DNA of 64,000 nucleotides from Sweltsa coloradensis (GCA_024449915.1 JAMZAV010000899.1:186001-250000); one strand, 5' to 3'; numbered from the stretch's first letter, positions 19,400 to 32,565 are shown. Program-made: numbers and translations. Notes: generated by a model from the letters alone, not told the origin.

Positions 19400-20985
19400 A
19401 CAAAAATATGATTCAAAGACGGAAAACATATTTTAAATTATGCAAATAGAATAGAACACTGTTTTTCGGACTTATCTCACTAGAAACGAAATTAATTTTG
19501 AACAATTCCTTGTTGGTTTACGATTTACATGTTTATTTGTTCGATACAAGGAGTTCAAACGTGGAATTATAGTCAAACATTTTCAACACTGTTGATTAAT
19601 ATAGTTTAAAAAATCGCTAAACCCAAATATGATTTCTAAAGAATGCAGTAAAGACGTCTGAAAAGTTAGCAGAATGAAAGAAGGACTTAATTAAAAAGCA
19701 AATTATTTGTTTGAATTTTTTTTGAAGGGACATAACCTCAGAAACAACAGTTATATTCAATTTTCCCGAATCAATCCAGCTAGTTCAAAATTGAATTTTG
19801 AGCAACGGTTTTTATATATTGTTTCTGCACTCCTTTATCCACAACCTAAATAAAAGACAAACTGGTTGTCATGTAGTTTCTGACGCTGTACAATTTTGTT
19901 CGTCAAATGGTACAAAAATTGAAATTGTACCGGCGGACGTAAAAAAACTTTGATATTTGAGAAAATGTGGGGACTTACAAACAAATATGTTTGTGTGTTC
20001 GGTCATAAAGGGGGGTCAAACTCACCCCTTAAGTTCATACTGTTCGTAAAGTCTCCCCCCCCTACCCCCCGCGACAACATACTCTACCGTGGATAGGAAC
20101 GTTATGATACCTACTCGCGGTTGTGCGAATTCATCACGTTTACAAGTCCTAACACTTGTAAGCCCACAACTATTTAAAGGCAGTTTAGCTGCTTAGTCAC
20201 CACTGATTGCATGTTTGTTATTACGAAGCAAGTTGTTGCTCTACTGTTGACCTTAGTTATGGGCTTCTCTTGTTTTGTTATCTCGCAAATACACGTCATC
20301 TGTCCAAATGTGAATATCAAAAATAATATAACCGTATAGAGACAAATACCAGTGTCAACATAAAAACTCCCAAAATAGCTGCACACGATTATACAAAAAT
20401 ATAATGATTAGACAAATATCAAACCTCGTTCACCATTAATGATTTTCACAAATGCATAGTGGTCGAGGAAACAAAAGTTAAATTGAAGCCTAAACTAAAG
20501 TTGAGTGAGGAAGAAGGCCTACTCTTGTCGGTTATTTTTAGAAAAGCTATTTGAGACGATGAGGTGATTATAGACGAGACTGAAAAAGAATAAACCCTTG
20601 ATCTACGTGGAATTTCAAACCACGCTAATTTGATCAACGCGACTCGGATGTGCGCAGCTAACAAAGAAGCTTGTAGGTACGCTCATTAGTCATTACAATG
20701 AGAGTTGGAGATTTATGTATCACCCTTGCTTGCATGAGAATGAGCGAATTCTCAACATCACAACTCCCTACTCTAGCTCCGCAGCCCACATTTCAAGGAA
20801 CGGATTCACAAGTTTGATCGTATGTCCGGTCTAACTTTAATATCACTAGAATGACTCAAAACAGTCAAGTAGCTAACCTAACAACTAATTGAGACTTTCG
20901 AATTGATGCTAAGTACGTAAACAAATTTAATTAGACACTGGCTTTGCTTTACGATGTATCTTCAAACTGAAGGATACGCCTAATG
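19400..20985. other. No gene recognised; probable 5' flank of the coiled-coil gene
   Basis: The upstream exon and promoter implied by the acceptor at 19335 should lie here or further right. I found no compelling donor with a promoter. There are only short chance frames. Confidence 0.4.
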
Positions 20986-20989
20986 ATTT

Positions 20990-21215
20990 AACGAGTTTTT
21001 TTGTGTTAAAATTTGGCCGAAGGGGTACATTTTTACAAAACAAAACATGTAAATGGTTTCATTCAAACACGTGGCAGGTCTATATTCAGGTAGTTTGAAG
21101 GATCCATGCAAATTTCATCAATTTGGGAGTAGCTATTTGTCCGTAAGAGAGCAAACAAACAAACAAAAAACTTAAACATAGAGACGAACTTTTTTGCTAG
21201 GGGTAGTCAAATAAC
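20990..21215 (+). repeat. Dispersed repeat family E, copy 1
   Basis: Ordered landmarks are shared with 43270-43500: a GCAGGTCTA-like block followed by TTCAG, then a G-A-rich GAGAGCAAACAAACA tract and an ACATAGAGACGAACTTTTTT end. No ORF. The family may be the 3' region of a longer element. Confidence 0.45.
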
Positions 21216-24200
21216 ATTTTTGGTGCTACTCCCATCTAAAACTTATAAGAAACTTGTCATCGTTCCAAGACGGCAACAATGCTTCTCCGACTTCAAGCCG
21301 TGAATATATATAAAATCGTGCAATTACAAACCTGCATTCTTAATGTTATTATCATTTGAAGTGTTTATAGTATAAAATTCAAAAGCAATAATTTATTTGT
21401 TACAACCAGAATTGTAGTAAGAAGAAACTCATTTTTTACTCAACATCACCCCTGCATAATTCTTATGAATTTGTTATGTTAAAAAAATTGATTTTAATTA
21501 AAAATATTCACTACAATTGTTGTGGTTTCTTATTTTGAACATTCCCAGTAATAAACTAAACTAGACAAAACAGTATAATAATGTTTATAGTTTCATGGTG
21601 TTTCTAACTGTTCACTTAAAAGCTTTGCTATTATCTGAAATCCCCAAGAGATTAAAGGTTCATTAATTCAGTCCCCGACTTTTAAACGGACACGGATGAA
21701 TCGATTACCCCATCCATTATGAATTAATTACCATCCATTATAACTGAGATAACTTTGTGTTAATTTGAGAACACACAATAGTGAATGTAATACACGCTTG
21801 GATGACATCATAACTCATTGATTGTCTACTAATGAACTAAATTAAAACTGTACTCGTTCTCTTCCCTGTAGTCCTGTACCCTGTGATGTGATAATCCAGA
21901 AAATAGTGAACCACGCTTCATTACTGCCATAATATCTATTGTCAGTCAAATTGAATAGCACAGAAACAGAAACACAATAGAATTATTTTGGTATTTACAA
22001 ACAGCACAATTTTTCATAGTCAAAAAATTAATTACAATATATATAACATCAAGAACTTGTGACATTCCTGAACATAAGCAGATTCTTATCACATTTTTTA
22101 AAAATAAATATGTTGTATACACATTGTTTTGATTCGAACGAACTAAATAAGTTTTATCAGACGTACATAATTGCATGCATTGATACTAGTTATTCGGTGT
22201 GTAGCTCACAGCCCTCTGACCTGAGTGGTTTCTGTGATCAATCTCCCTACCGATCTAACCTTCATTCAATACAATCAGAGCTTTTGGACTAACAAGTCAA
22301 ACTGTCGAGAGACAAATTAAACAGGTTTCCGTAAACACATTAAATGCGTGAAGGTGAGCTTTGTGTGGTTGCTGTATTAAGCTATTCAATTTGAAAGGGA
22401 AATAAAAACGATTCAAACAGTGTAGTCAGTGGATTTGCCTTAGAATATACAACAGAGCTGCCCTTGTGCAGTCAAATAAAACCCGACAATTAGGCCTATA
22501 TTGAAGTTCCTAGAAAATAATATACCGCTTCACCAAGATCCAGTTGGCTAGCAAACTTCTCCCATACAATATCAATATGTTTACCTGTATAATTTTCCGC
22601 TTATAAAAACTTACTTACTGAAAATGAAATAGTTGAAGGCTCACTATGCAAATCAACAGTAAACATTCAAAAGCACATTGGCGCAAAAAAGTGCGTAAAT
22701 TAACAGCGCAGGAAGGAGGCTAGCTTTACAACTTCAAGTTCGGGCCAATTCCTGCATTAGTGGTGCAACTAATCAATATTGTGTCAGTGTAAGAAGCGTG
22801 GAAAAACGACCCCAGGTCGTAGGCAAAACGTCCTCAACACTTTTAAAATGATATCGTAACAGTAACAAGAAGTGAACAATCGTAACATATGAAAAAGAAA
22901 TAAGTTTTACATTGATGTATATACAATTATTCATGTACAATTCATCATAGTTGATACTTGATATTATAATCTACTGAAGAGCGATGCGGCCTGTTGAATT
23001 ATTACCAAACAACGCAAGTAATGAAGTTTAGAGTGAGGCATTGATTTCTATACGCAAGGAAATTGTTTTCAACATTATTTACTCTATCGTGAGAGTCGAA
23101 CAAATACTACTGCCATGCTTTATTGACATGGCCCAGGAGTTGATTCAACTTTACAAATCTCGCAAAATTTCTTAGAACTTTGAAAGTGTGAACTATTTTC
23201 CATAATGTTGAAAAAAACATTTTAATAAAACAATATTCGAACCTATTTTCGAAGAAGAAGACGGGTAGGGGAACCCACAAACAAACATTTAATTCATATC
23301 CGAAATTAGTTACATAGTTTTTACTCTTGATTCTTGACTGCGAAAATGTAAAGATTAATACCAAAAATAGTCAATTACATTTTAAATTGTGTTTCAGAAT
23401 TTATAACGGGATAAAATATTTTATTTCTGGAATCATATCAGACCAGAAAATGAAATAAAAATGCCAAAGCTTAACATAAATAAACGCAAATTATTTTTTG
23501 AAACTTTGATTTAATTTTATGTCTCTCATCGTTTGAACCTTCAAAGTAAAATGTATCATTATGAATACTAAAGGACGTGCAAGGTTTAAACTCAATTGCC
23601 TGATGGATCAGGTTTCTCGTCTTGAAATGATGCGATATTAATGAAGATGAAATGTTACCAGGACAAAACAATACACTCTTTGACAAGTTTAAGATCAGAT
23701 CTATTTATTTTATTTTTGCTAGGTAAGGATTTTAATAGAGTTTGAACAACCGAATGGCATAATAATATCATAACTCTAAAACTTTGCACAGATTTCGTAA
23801 AAAGGTACACTGAGTATTTAAATTACACTTAACAAAAAATATTTATCACTACGCTTTGTTCCAACATCTTTAGTTGGGTAAAGGGGTGTTTCCACCAATT
23901 GATCTTGGGTATCACAACAAATCACAAGAAAAAAATTGAAATTATTTGATGAAAATGGTAAATTAATAAAACATTGTGGCTAATGAATGAAATGGTTCCA
24001 TTATCTAGGGTTATTTATAGAGCGCAAATACTCTAGATTGACAACTCTTATGTGACGTTTAATTTTAATCAGCTGCTGTAAGTAGCTGCTGAAAGCTCCC
24101 ATACAATTATCATTGTCTATCGCTCACTCTTAACTTCAGTAAAATACACCACCTCAATATGATTCCCACTCAAGTAAGATTAGTTTGATTTCTAGAAGGG

Positions 24201-24310
24201 TGAAATTTGACACCTAGAAATTCTGCAAATTACATTTGTTTTCACTTAAAACATGCCTAGATTGGAATGATAATACAATAGTTCTGACTCTAACGTCCTT
24301 ACCTTTGCCG
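21216..24310. other. No gene recognised
   Basis: About 3 kb of AT-rich sequence (about 30-35% GC by eye). Open frames up to 85 codons show no domain or coding-like composition. Confidence 0.45.
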
Positions 24311-24313
24311 CAG

Positions 24314-24424
24314 AGAATTCCGTGTTGTAGGCCAACCAAGGTTCAATCACAGTATGAAGTCATCCAAGAGAGAATGTATCGCTTATTACGTAATACTACT
24401 AAACGACTGCACTCGCGCGCGTAG
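24314..24424 (+). CDS. Candidate terminal coding exon
   Basis: A good acceptor (ACGTCCTTACCTTTGCCGCAG) ends at 24313. It is followed by a frame reading RIPCCRPTKVQSQYEVIQER then MYRLLRNTTKRLHSRA and a TAG stop at 24422-24424. The charged, amphipathic residues and a GC content higher than the surroundings make it look coding. No upstream exon of the same gene was identified and I do not recognise the protein. A 5' flank open for only a few dozen codons means chance remains possible. Confidence 0.3.
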   Translation, partial: RIPCCRPTKVQSQYEVIQERMYRLLRNTTKRLHSRA

Positions 24425-24429
24425 CGGTC

Positions 24430-25020
24430 AACTTACATACTACACCCTCGACAACAAACATGACTGACAGCTGATGTTGTTGACAGAGCTAACTGAAATA
24501 ATAGATAGAAATCCTTTGATCAGTAATTAATAATTCGAAACTTTCTCGTTTTAAGTATATAATTATTTGTTATGTTTTTAATCGTATACTTTAACATCAA
24601 AATTGGGAGAGTTTGAGAGTTTGGGTTAACTTTTGGTTCCAATTAGTGAACGCTTATTATTGAGAACAATAGTTTGCATTTAAGTTGTTTTAATTGGTGT
24701 TTCGAGTATCTGAGAAGAATTAATTAAATCAAGTTAATAACGAATTTCAACTCCAACAATGATGTGATAGGATTTCGTTGACAACTTAATAATTTTATGC
24801 AATATTGAGACCAAGTGTTGAGCCTACACTAATTTCATATTATTTTGCAATAACGATTTCAGGAAACAAAATAAATCAAATAGAACACAAAATATTCATC
24901 AATTCTTTACTCCAAATACTGTGTGTCCTTTTACGAGATTTAGTAGAAGTGGTCGATAAAAAAAATCGTAGTTTTTATAGAAATCTAATGGAATAGCTTA
25001 TGATTTAAGAACAGAATAAT
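24430..25020. other. No gene recognised
   Basis: AT-rich spacer before the 3' tail of the minus-strand retrotransposon. Confidence 0.45.
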
Positions 25021-25026
25021 TTTTAT

Positions 25027-26455
25027 ATTTTATTTATTTTTTATTTATTTATTTTATTTATTTTTTAACGTCTATCCTATTCAGTTATAAAAACTGATTT
25101 ACAAAGGAGGACAACTAAATAAATCTAATTACATAGATGCAGAAACAACAATAAACTACATTTTCGTAAATATTTGAAATAGTAGCATTACAACAACAAT
25201 GCATTTAAACACAACAATTTTGGTAACAAATAAAAAAAATATATTATATGCATTTAATGAATGAACTAAATATAAAAAGGGTGTAGAATGAAAAGAAAAG
25301 AAAAGAAAGGGGAAAAAAACAAAAGGAAAAAAGAAAGAAAAAGACAAAGAAAAAAAAACATTAAAAAAGAAAAACGAAATGAAAAAACTGATTTATTAGA
25401 CGATCCCACTCAAACGAATATGAGGTTTGCCAAAAATCAGGAACAGCAAATCAGGGAGTATAATCAAAAACTTTCGCGGAAGAAACCACCGAACGCGAAA
25501 TCTTTCTTGTGATCAAACTTCATTTTTGTGTTCAAATCTTGATAACATTTTAGTCCAAAAAATCTTGACTCATATATATAATTATATCAGATATATAATT
25601 ATTTAAAATTGTTCATGTCAAACTGATCACAGCAATGATACAGGACACCTAACTCAAGTTGCAAGCTCCATCAGTGGGCGGCAACCAGACAATCTAGGCA
25701 GAAAAATATAATTGAAAATACATTGTTTATATCATAAATCAAAGCAATAATGAACAAACAAAGAGAAAAGCAAAATCATTAACAAGAAATTATGAAGTTA
25801 AATTAACATTACACAAATACACAGACAATAACCTACAAATAAATAGTAAAAATCAAAAGTTCTCAGCATATAAGATATAATTGATTCCTCCCATTATAGT
25901 AGATAAATCATCTATATAAAGAATAAATAACAGGGGTTCTAATATTGATCCTTGGGGTACTCCACAAAATATATTGAATACTTTTGAACTATATTTTTCA
26001 AGATTTAAAAACATTTTTCTATTTAAAAAATAATCCGCCAAAATTGATAACAAATAAGGACTTACGTTATACCTGGTTTTTAATTTTATTAAAAGAGGTA
26101 AAAAAGGTACTGAATCAAATGCTTTCCTAAGATCAACAAAGACAGCTCCAACCTTACCATTACGTTTATCAATCCCTTTATAGATAAAATCTGTAAATGC
26201 TAGAAGGGCACTTTGCGTTGACCTACCTTTCCTGAAACCATGCTGGTTTTCACTTAAACCTTCAGATGCATCCACTTCATGTAATAACCTCTTGTGTAAA
26301 ATATTTTCAATAATTTTCCCTACAATTGGAAGAGTTGATATAGGTCGATAAGAATTCCTATCACTCTTTTTACCTTTACCCTTATAAATCGGCGTTACCC
26401 TTGCCAATTTCAGCTGTGTTGGGAAATCACCTACAAGAAAGAAAGTTAAAAAAAA
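25027..26455 (-). mobile_element. CR1/Jockey-type non-LTR retrotransposon, internally deleted copy
   Basis: The minus-strand reverse transcriptase part (25853-26455) shows the ordered motifs LARVTPIYKGKGKK, YRPISTLPIVGKIIE, NQHGFRKGRSTQSALL, VFVDLRKAFDSVP and CGVPQGSILEPLLFILYIDD. The catalytic box reads YAEN instead of YADD and the frame stops just after it. Compared with the plus copy at 30.1-32.3 kb, everything between the YADD region and the 3' UTR (about 810 bases) is missing, joining domain 5 directly to the UTR. The 3' UTR contains a purine-rich tract (25288-25400 on the plus strand), and the element ends in an AAATAAATA-type tail at 25027-25066. The 5' half, with the endonuclease, is absent. 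Confidence 0.9.
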
Positions 26456-27581
26456 ATTAAAAAAATTAAAACTAAAGTTGCTCCGTCTATCTTTATAGTA
26501 TAAGTATGTGATCCATACAAAATACATTTGTAAACAATAAATTAACTTTTAGAGCAATAATATTTCCGATAAGTTATTTTATAAAATATAATCTTCTGTT
26601 CGTTAAGACATGTTTTTTCGTGGCTTTGTGTGTATTTATATATAAATGTTTTCAAGAAGTTGAATAATGCTTGAGAGTCGAGATCTTACATTAATAATGT
26701 AATCTTTTGCGAATCAGATTTAAATGTGAATAGCGTAGACTCTAAAGAAATACCGAGACATTCGATATTCTTGATAATGAGTAGTGTTTAACGAAGGCCT
26801 CGTCTCTGTTCTCTGCGTGTGGGTGTGGGTGTGAGTGTGGGGTTTCATTGTTTCCATATTTCATACACGTGGCAATTTACTCGACAAGAAGCAAAGCACC
26901 GCTAACATACTTCGGAGGCTTCCGCTGTATTTCACGTTTCACCCATATAGACTTTTCATATACTCTTTGACAGAATACTCGCCAATTTGTATGTTACAGA
27001 TGAATGTTTGAAACTAATATCCATTAAATACTGCCCTTTATATTCTGGAAGCGTATGAACATTTAGTTACAGATTTGATACTTCAAAACCAGACAAATTA
27101 TGTATGAGGGATACAATTTTACACATAGTTTTGAAAACGCCAAATTCAAACATCTATTCTTTCCACGTTCGTGTCCGTTTGGATATACACACACAATTTA
27201 CATTTTGCACACGTTTATATTTTTGGAGTCTTCTGTACAAGTGTACAAAAACCACACAAGGAAGTTAATTTAAATCGTATCTTTTGTTCACGAGCGTTCT
27301 TTTGGCAGAGATGGTAGTTAGTGCAATAGAAAACATTACATTTTTCTTTTAGTGTTGTTTATGTGATAATCAGATGCTCACACTGATTCATAACATCGTA
27401 ATTTCCACAACAATATAGTTTGAAATGCCAATGCTTATTAATGTTTTAAACATATATAAATAAAAACACGTTATATACTTACGGGGAGTCATATTTTTAA
27501 AATAGTTTTAAAAATGTGAATTAATAAAATGCATTGTGGAAAAACTTCCCAGGGAAAGTTGGATTCCCTTTTAAGCGTCCG
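26456..27581. other. No gene recognised
   Basis: AT-rich spacer. A GTGTGGGTGTGGGTGTGAGTG run sits near 26818. Confidence 0.45.
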
Positions 27582-27793
27582 GATCCACAAAGAGGGGTTA
27601 ACCAAAAACGAAGCTAATTCTAGGAGTAAGCGGTACTTAATTCCTATTAATTCTAATTTCGGTATCTACAAAAGGAAGTTGCGCCTTTTTCGGAGTTATT
27701 TTCCTTTAGAATTTAACCTCAGTCCGCTATTTATAGGGGATACATTTTTACTCCTAAAATTAACTCCGTTTTCGGTTGTCTTCTTTGTGGATC
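27582..27793. mobile_element. 212-bp hairpin MITE
   Basis: The left end, GATCCACAAAGA, followed by AACGAAGCTAATTCTAGGAGTAA, is the imperfect reverse complement of the right end (TTACTCCTAAAATTAACTCC, then CTTTGTGGATC). The interior is also partly self-complementary. No coding potential and no clear target duplication. Confidence 0.7.
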
Positions 27794-27839
27794 AAGGCAA
27801 CTATGGGTATTTTTAGAGTTGGATAATTGTGAAGAGATT

Positions 27840-28780
27840 GTACGAGGGCTGCTCAATAGAATAGTTTGACTAAATCACTTGACCAAATACCAAAAACGAA
27901 ATGTATACCTACAGAAAAGATAGCCAAACGAGTATGTCCTTCAAGGTCGACACCTCGACATGGAGCGCGCGTCTTGCTGATCGTCGAACTAGAGGTTCTC
28001 GGGACGGGCTACGCTCGTAGATCCGGCGTCGGGTTGCCCCCCCCCCCCCTACCCGCGGGACCATCATTCCAGCCACCGTCAGCACCACGGCGTTGCTGAT
28101 CGGAATACCCAGCACGTCCTGAACCTAGCCATACAGATGTTTGGGAAACTGTACCGCTCTCTTCCGGACCGTCGTGTCGTTAATTCTTCGGAGTCAACCC
28201 GCAACCACGCGTGACCTTGTCACAATAACCCACGACAATGTCCATGTATCTATCCCAATCTCCGTCCTCCACCGTCTAAAGGGGTAAAGCAAAGGAGTTG
28301 GAAGCTACGAATTCTCTCGGGGCTAAGTTAGTCGCAGATTATATCACCTGCTCGCGCACATTACTATCCCCTATGTACAATTGTCAACACAACATCCTAG
28401 TTTAATTTGGTTTACCTACGTCACTTGCCTTTCATTTGCTATGCCCTTCAAAGTCTTCCTCCCCTGAATATATAATATCGAGACCGCCGTCACCACCGAG
28501 ACGTGTAGAGCTCAGTCTTCTAGACCTAGGAGTTGAGACCCTCTAGTCGCTATACCTCACCGAGACGTCGAGAACATCTTAGCCTCCCTAGTCCCTGGAG
28601 AGTGCCCTAGATGCTAGAAACCTCTACCCCATAGACATTTCCTAGGCGCTGTAGTTAGGCGTCGAGGCGCAAAGTTAGCTTCCCATAGCTAAGTAGTACA
28701 GGGTTAACATCCCTTATCTCACTCAAACTCATTCTACGTGATCGCTCATTAGAGGTAGTCATACCCGTAAACAACCCCCC
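27840..28780. other. Compositional outlier, C-rich on the plus strand, unidentified
   Basis: This roughly 900-bp block is markedly richer in GC and CpG than its flanks. It contains a long C run near 28036 and repeated CGAGACGT-type words (28494, 28560). There is no long frame on either strand, no rRNA or tRNA signature, and no inverted ends that I could confirm. Its left border (TACGAGGGCTGCTCAATAG at 27841) looks like a transposon terminus. Confidence 0.4.
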
Positions 28781-28784
28781 TCCA

Positions 28785-29259
28785 GATTGCTTTTCATCAT
28801 ACTTCTTCTGTTCATCAAGCTGTCATGTTTTCCATACATGTAACTAATGTTTCATTCAGAATAATATTCACATCTCATGCTGTCCAATCATATGTGCACA
28901 GAATTTAATATCACCGTCTGGCACAGAAACTGCAGTAGAGTGCTTGTGATTGGTAGTACTCACAGCTTCTTGATTTGATTACTGACTTTGTAAGTATTTG
29001 GAAGAGCATTTTTCTCGGCTCAAGAAGATTAAAATCCCCAAAACAAACTGAGTTTCTGCCTCATCCTTTTCGCAACGAAGTAACAATCTCGCAGATGCTA
29101 AAATTGAAAATCTTGACACGAAACAATTTAGAGACTAGTATAAACAGCAGGGATAAATTTGATTTAGCGTAGAATATAATAATTATCTATTTTTTAAATA
29201 TGTGTAGGGCCACATTCCATCTACGTTTGTTTTTTAAGTGATTATATGTGTACTTATTA
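28785..29259. other. No gene recognised
   Basis: AT-rich spacer without supported features. Confidence 0.4.
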
Positions 29260-29470
29260 CGTAAAAATGAGGTCGTGTTGCGTTTTTTATGTGAGTGACG
29301 ATTTTACGATAAAATCTGAACAGGACTTGCGATTGAAATGCAAGTTTTTAATATTGATGAAACATAACGTTTTTGGTGGCTTTAGTGATCAGGGTTGCGA
29401 GGCTCCCCATCTAAAGGGGGCAATACTTCCAACCCGGCACCTCCACCAACAGACCAACTCTTGATGGATG
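29260..29470 (+). repeat. Dispersed repeat family D
   Basis: Ordered landmarks are shared with 37140-37400, 53620-53850 and the reversed copies at 41890-42130 and 57280-57480: GATAAAATCTGAACA, then a TGGC-ACCC-like G-rich block, ending AACCCGGCACCTCCACCAA. No ORF is conserved between copies. Confidence 0.6.
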
Positions 29471-29532
29471 TATTTTGTGTAATCTGTTCACTAAGTAGCT
29501 TCGCTCCCTATTGTTGGTACTCACGTACCGTG

Positions 29533-29533
<1 letters not shown>

Positions 29534-29613
<80 letters not shown>

Positions 29614-29614
29614 G
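29534..29614 (+). repeat. (TTG)27 microsatellite
   Basis: 81 bases of uninterrupted TTG/GTT trinucleotide, directly after a family D copy. Confidence 0.95.
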
Positions 29615-30115
29615 ACGCTAATGCCTAGATCGGGTTTCATAAAAAAAGTTTATACTCGAAAAAGGGTATTTAAAAATACATGTTTTATAAATATTTACTA
29701 ATAATCAGATTACAAGAAAGTTTTATTTGAACTCACAAACAAATAAGTAAAGTCTGGTCCCAAGACTTTACTTTCAAATAAAGAAGTTACTTACATTTTT
29801 AGTAACTTTTAATGATGGGCAGACAACCCTATTATCTAGTTTTGAAAACATGGATTAACTTAGTTACTTATTTTCTCTAAAACTGACACATCGTTGAATT
29901 GTTCTGACTAATAAAATTGTTTTAGTTCTTCCGGATACAGCAAAACTTTCCTGCACAATTAACAAGTAAGTTTGTGAGTTCGGAGATGCCTATGAAGTTT
30001 TGTAGTCTAGAATATAATTGTACAGATATTGAGTAAGTTGCACAAACTATTTCCATTGCTTTTGTAATTATGGCATTTAATATTTAATGGTTGTTTTTTT
30101 AATATTGTTATTGGC
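29615..30115. other. No gene recognised
   Basis: AT-rich spacer before the plus-strand retrotransposon. Confidence 0.4.
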
Positions 30116-30129
30116 GTATCTAATTTCCC

Positions 30130-32314
30130 ATTTCTTTCTTGTTGGTGATTTCCCAACACAGCTGAAATTGGCAAGGGTAACACCTATTTATAAGGGTAAA
30201 GGTAAAAAGAGTGATAGGAATTTTTATCGACCTATATCAACTCTTCCAATTGTAGGGAAAATTATTGAAAATATTTTGCACATGAGGTTATTACATGAAG
30301 TGGATGCATCTGAAGGTTTAAGTGAAAACCAACATGGTTTTAGGAAAGGTCGATCAACGCAAAGTGCCCTTCTAGCATTTACAGATTTTATCTATAAAGG
30401 GATTGACAAGCGGAATGGTAAGGTTGGAGCTGTTTTTGTTGATCTTAGGAAAGCATTTGATTCAGTACCTTTTTTACCTCTTTTAATAAAACTAAAAACC
30501 AGGTATAACATAAGTCCTTATTTGTTATCAATATTGGCAGATTACTTAAAAAAAAAAAAATGTTTATCAATCTTGCAAAATATAGTTCAAAAGTATTCAA
30601 TATATTTTGTGGAGTACCACAAGGATCAATATTAGGACCCCTTTTATTTATTCTTTACATAGATGATATATCTACTATAATGGGAGGAATCAATTATATT
30701 TTATATGCTGATGAATTGGTCTTTTATTTAGAAGGTGTGGATGTTGAAGAGATCGTAAGACGTCTTCAAGAAGTTTTAAAGAGGATGGATGATTGGTTTA
30801 AAACTCAGGAACTTGATATTAATTATAGTAAAACAAATTTTATGATTTTTCATAAGGCTAATGATAGAAGCATGAATGATATTCATTTGACGTTGAATTG
30901 TAATGGTTAGCTAATTTCTAGAGTATATTAATTTAAATATCTTGGAGTTTTCTTAGATTGTAATTTAAATTTTAAGAAACATTATGAATATGTATGTAAT
31001 AAAGTATCATCAGCAATAGGAATTATAAGTAGAATGAAGAGGTTTGTAACAGAGAGAATGTTGAAGTTTCTTGTAGATTCTTATATTCACTCTATTATTG
31101 ATAATTGTTTAGTGGTTTGGGCAGTAAGACCTTCTACCGAATATGTTGTACTTCAGAAGAGAATTGACCATCTGTTTGATTCAATTCCTATGAGCCAAGA
31201 TTTACAATCTGATTGCTTCACGATTGAGGAAAGAATGAAATATAGCGTACTGGTAAATACATACAAAATATTGAAAGGTATGTATTCAGGTATTTTACCC
31301 AATATTTTTCAATTTGTTGATCGTGATAGAAATTCTATTCTAATAAACTCTTTGAAAGTTCCTAAATTAATTTCTGAATCATTAAGAAAGTTATTCTTGT
31401 ACAGAGGAGTATCCTTTTGGAATTAAATTTCTTATGATATAAGAAGCCAGTTTACTGAGCTAGGAATAGTACAATTTAAAAGTAAAATTGAAGCAATGAT
31501 AATGAATCGAAGAACAAAGACGAATTGATTTTTACTATTTATTTGTGGGGCATTGTCTCTGTGTTTATGTAATGTTAATTTATCTTCATATGTTCTTATT
31601 TATGATTTTGCTGTTCTCTTTGTTTGTTCATTATTGCTTTGATTTTGATGTATTCAATGTATTTTCAATTGATATTTTTCTGCCTAGATTGTCTGGTTGC
31701 CGCCCACTGGTGGAACTTGCAACTTGAGTTAGGTGTCCTGTATCATTGCTGTGATCAGTTTTTGACTTGAACAATTTTAAATAATTATATATCTGATATA
31801 ATTATATATTAGAGTCAAGATCTTTTGCACTAAATTGTTATCAAGATTTGAACACAAGAATGATGGTTGAACACAAGAATGAAGATTCGCGTTCGGTGGT
31901 TTCTTCCGCGAAAGATTGATTACTCCCTGATTTTTGGTAAACCTCATATTCGTTTGAGTGGGATCGTCTAATAAATCAGTTTTTTTCTTTTCGTTTTTCT
32001 TTTTTAGTGTTTTTTTTTCTTCTTCTTCTTTTTTCTTTTCTTTCTTTTTTTTTCTTTTTTCTTTTCTTTTCATTCCCCACCCCCTTTTTTATATATTCGA
32101 TTCATTCATAAATTGCATTTTATATCCTTTTTATTTGTTATCAAATTTGTTGAGTATTTAATGCATTGTTGTAATATTACTATTTCAAATATTTACTTAA
32201 ATGTAGTTCATTGTTGTGTCTGCATCTATGTAATTAGATTTATTTAGTTGTCCTCCTTTGTAAATCAGTTTTTATAACTGAATAGGATATAATAAATAAA
32301 ATAAATAAATAAAA
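30130..32314 (+). mobile_element. CR1/Jockey-type non-LTR retrotransposon, frameshifted copy
   Basis: Collinear with the minus copy at 25.0-26.5 kb from FLVGDFPTQ onwards and more complete. RT motifs run from LARVTPIYKGKGKK to FCGVPQGSILGPLLFILYID, then YADE (second catalytic Asp of YADD replaced), a DDWFKTQELDINYSKT block, and a thumb/C-terminal part ending SLRKLFLYRGVSFWN at 31426. A 2-base loss in the poly-A run near 30548 breaks the frame, and a stop interrupts it at about 30908. The 3' UTR (31430-32290) has a pyrimidine-rich tract at 31980-32080 and the tail is AATAAATA-type to 32314. The endonuclease half is missing. It encodes no working enzyme. Confidence 0.9.
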
Positions 32315-32417
32315 TACTTATTTAATTTGTATTTTAATTGGGCTTTGGGTTTGTGTGTAGTTAGTTGTACAAATTAATTTATAATAGATTTGACAACAAA
32401 TGTTTGATCCACAACTG

Positions 32418-32565
32418 GCATGACAAGGTATTTTGGAGGTAGGGTAGGGCGAAGAGAATGTTCAAGGGCAATCTTTCAGACAGGATTGCCGGTGGTGGGT
32501 ATCGAGGCCGGGACCTCCCGAATCAGAATATCTCGTTGTATGCTTGAGCTATATCTGTCGGTTGG
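32418..32565 (-). mobile_element. tRNA-derived SINE, diverged copy
   Basis: Contains ACAGGATTGCCGGT, then GGGACCTCCCGAATCAGA and GCTTGAGCTATATCTGTCGG, the family's B-box to head order. The body is truncated. Confidence 0.6.

Noticed and set aside
25288..25512. Lys-rich 74-codon plus-strand frame (and similar at 31777-32073)
   Set aside because: It is the antisense reading of the pyrimidine tract in the LINE 3' UTR; the same sequence recurs in all three LINE copies.
27841..27990. Start of a mariner element (TACGAGGGCTGCTCAATAG resembles some mariner-like termini)
   Set aside because: No transposase residues follow in any frame and no matching inverted end was found; kept only as a compositional outlier.
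29395..29628. Poly-valine frame
   Set aside because: Produced by the TTG microsatellite.
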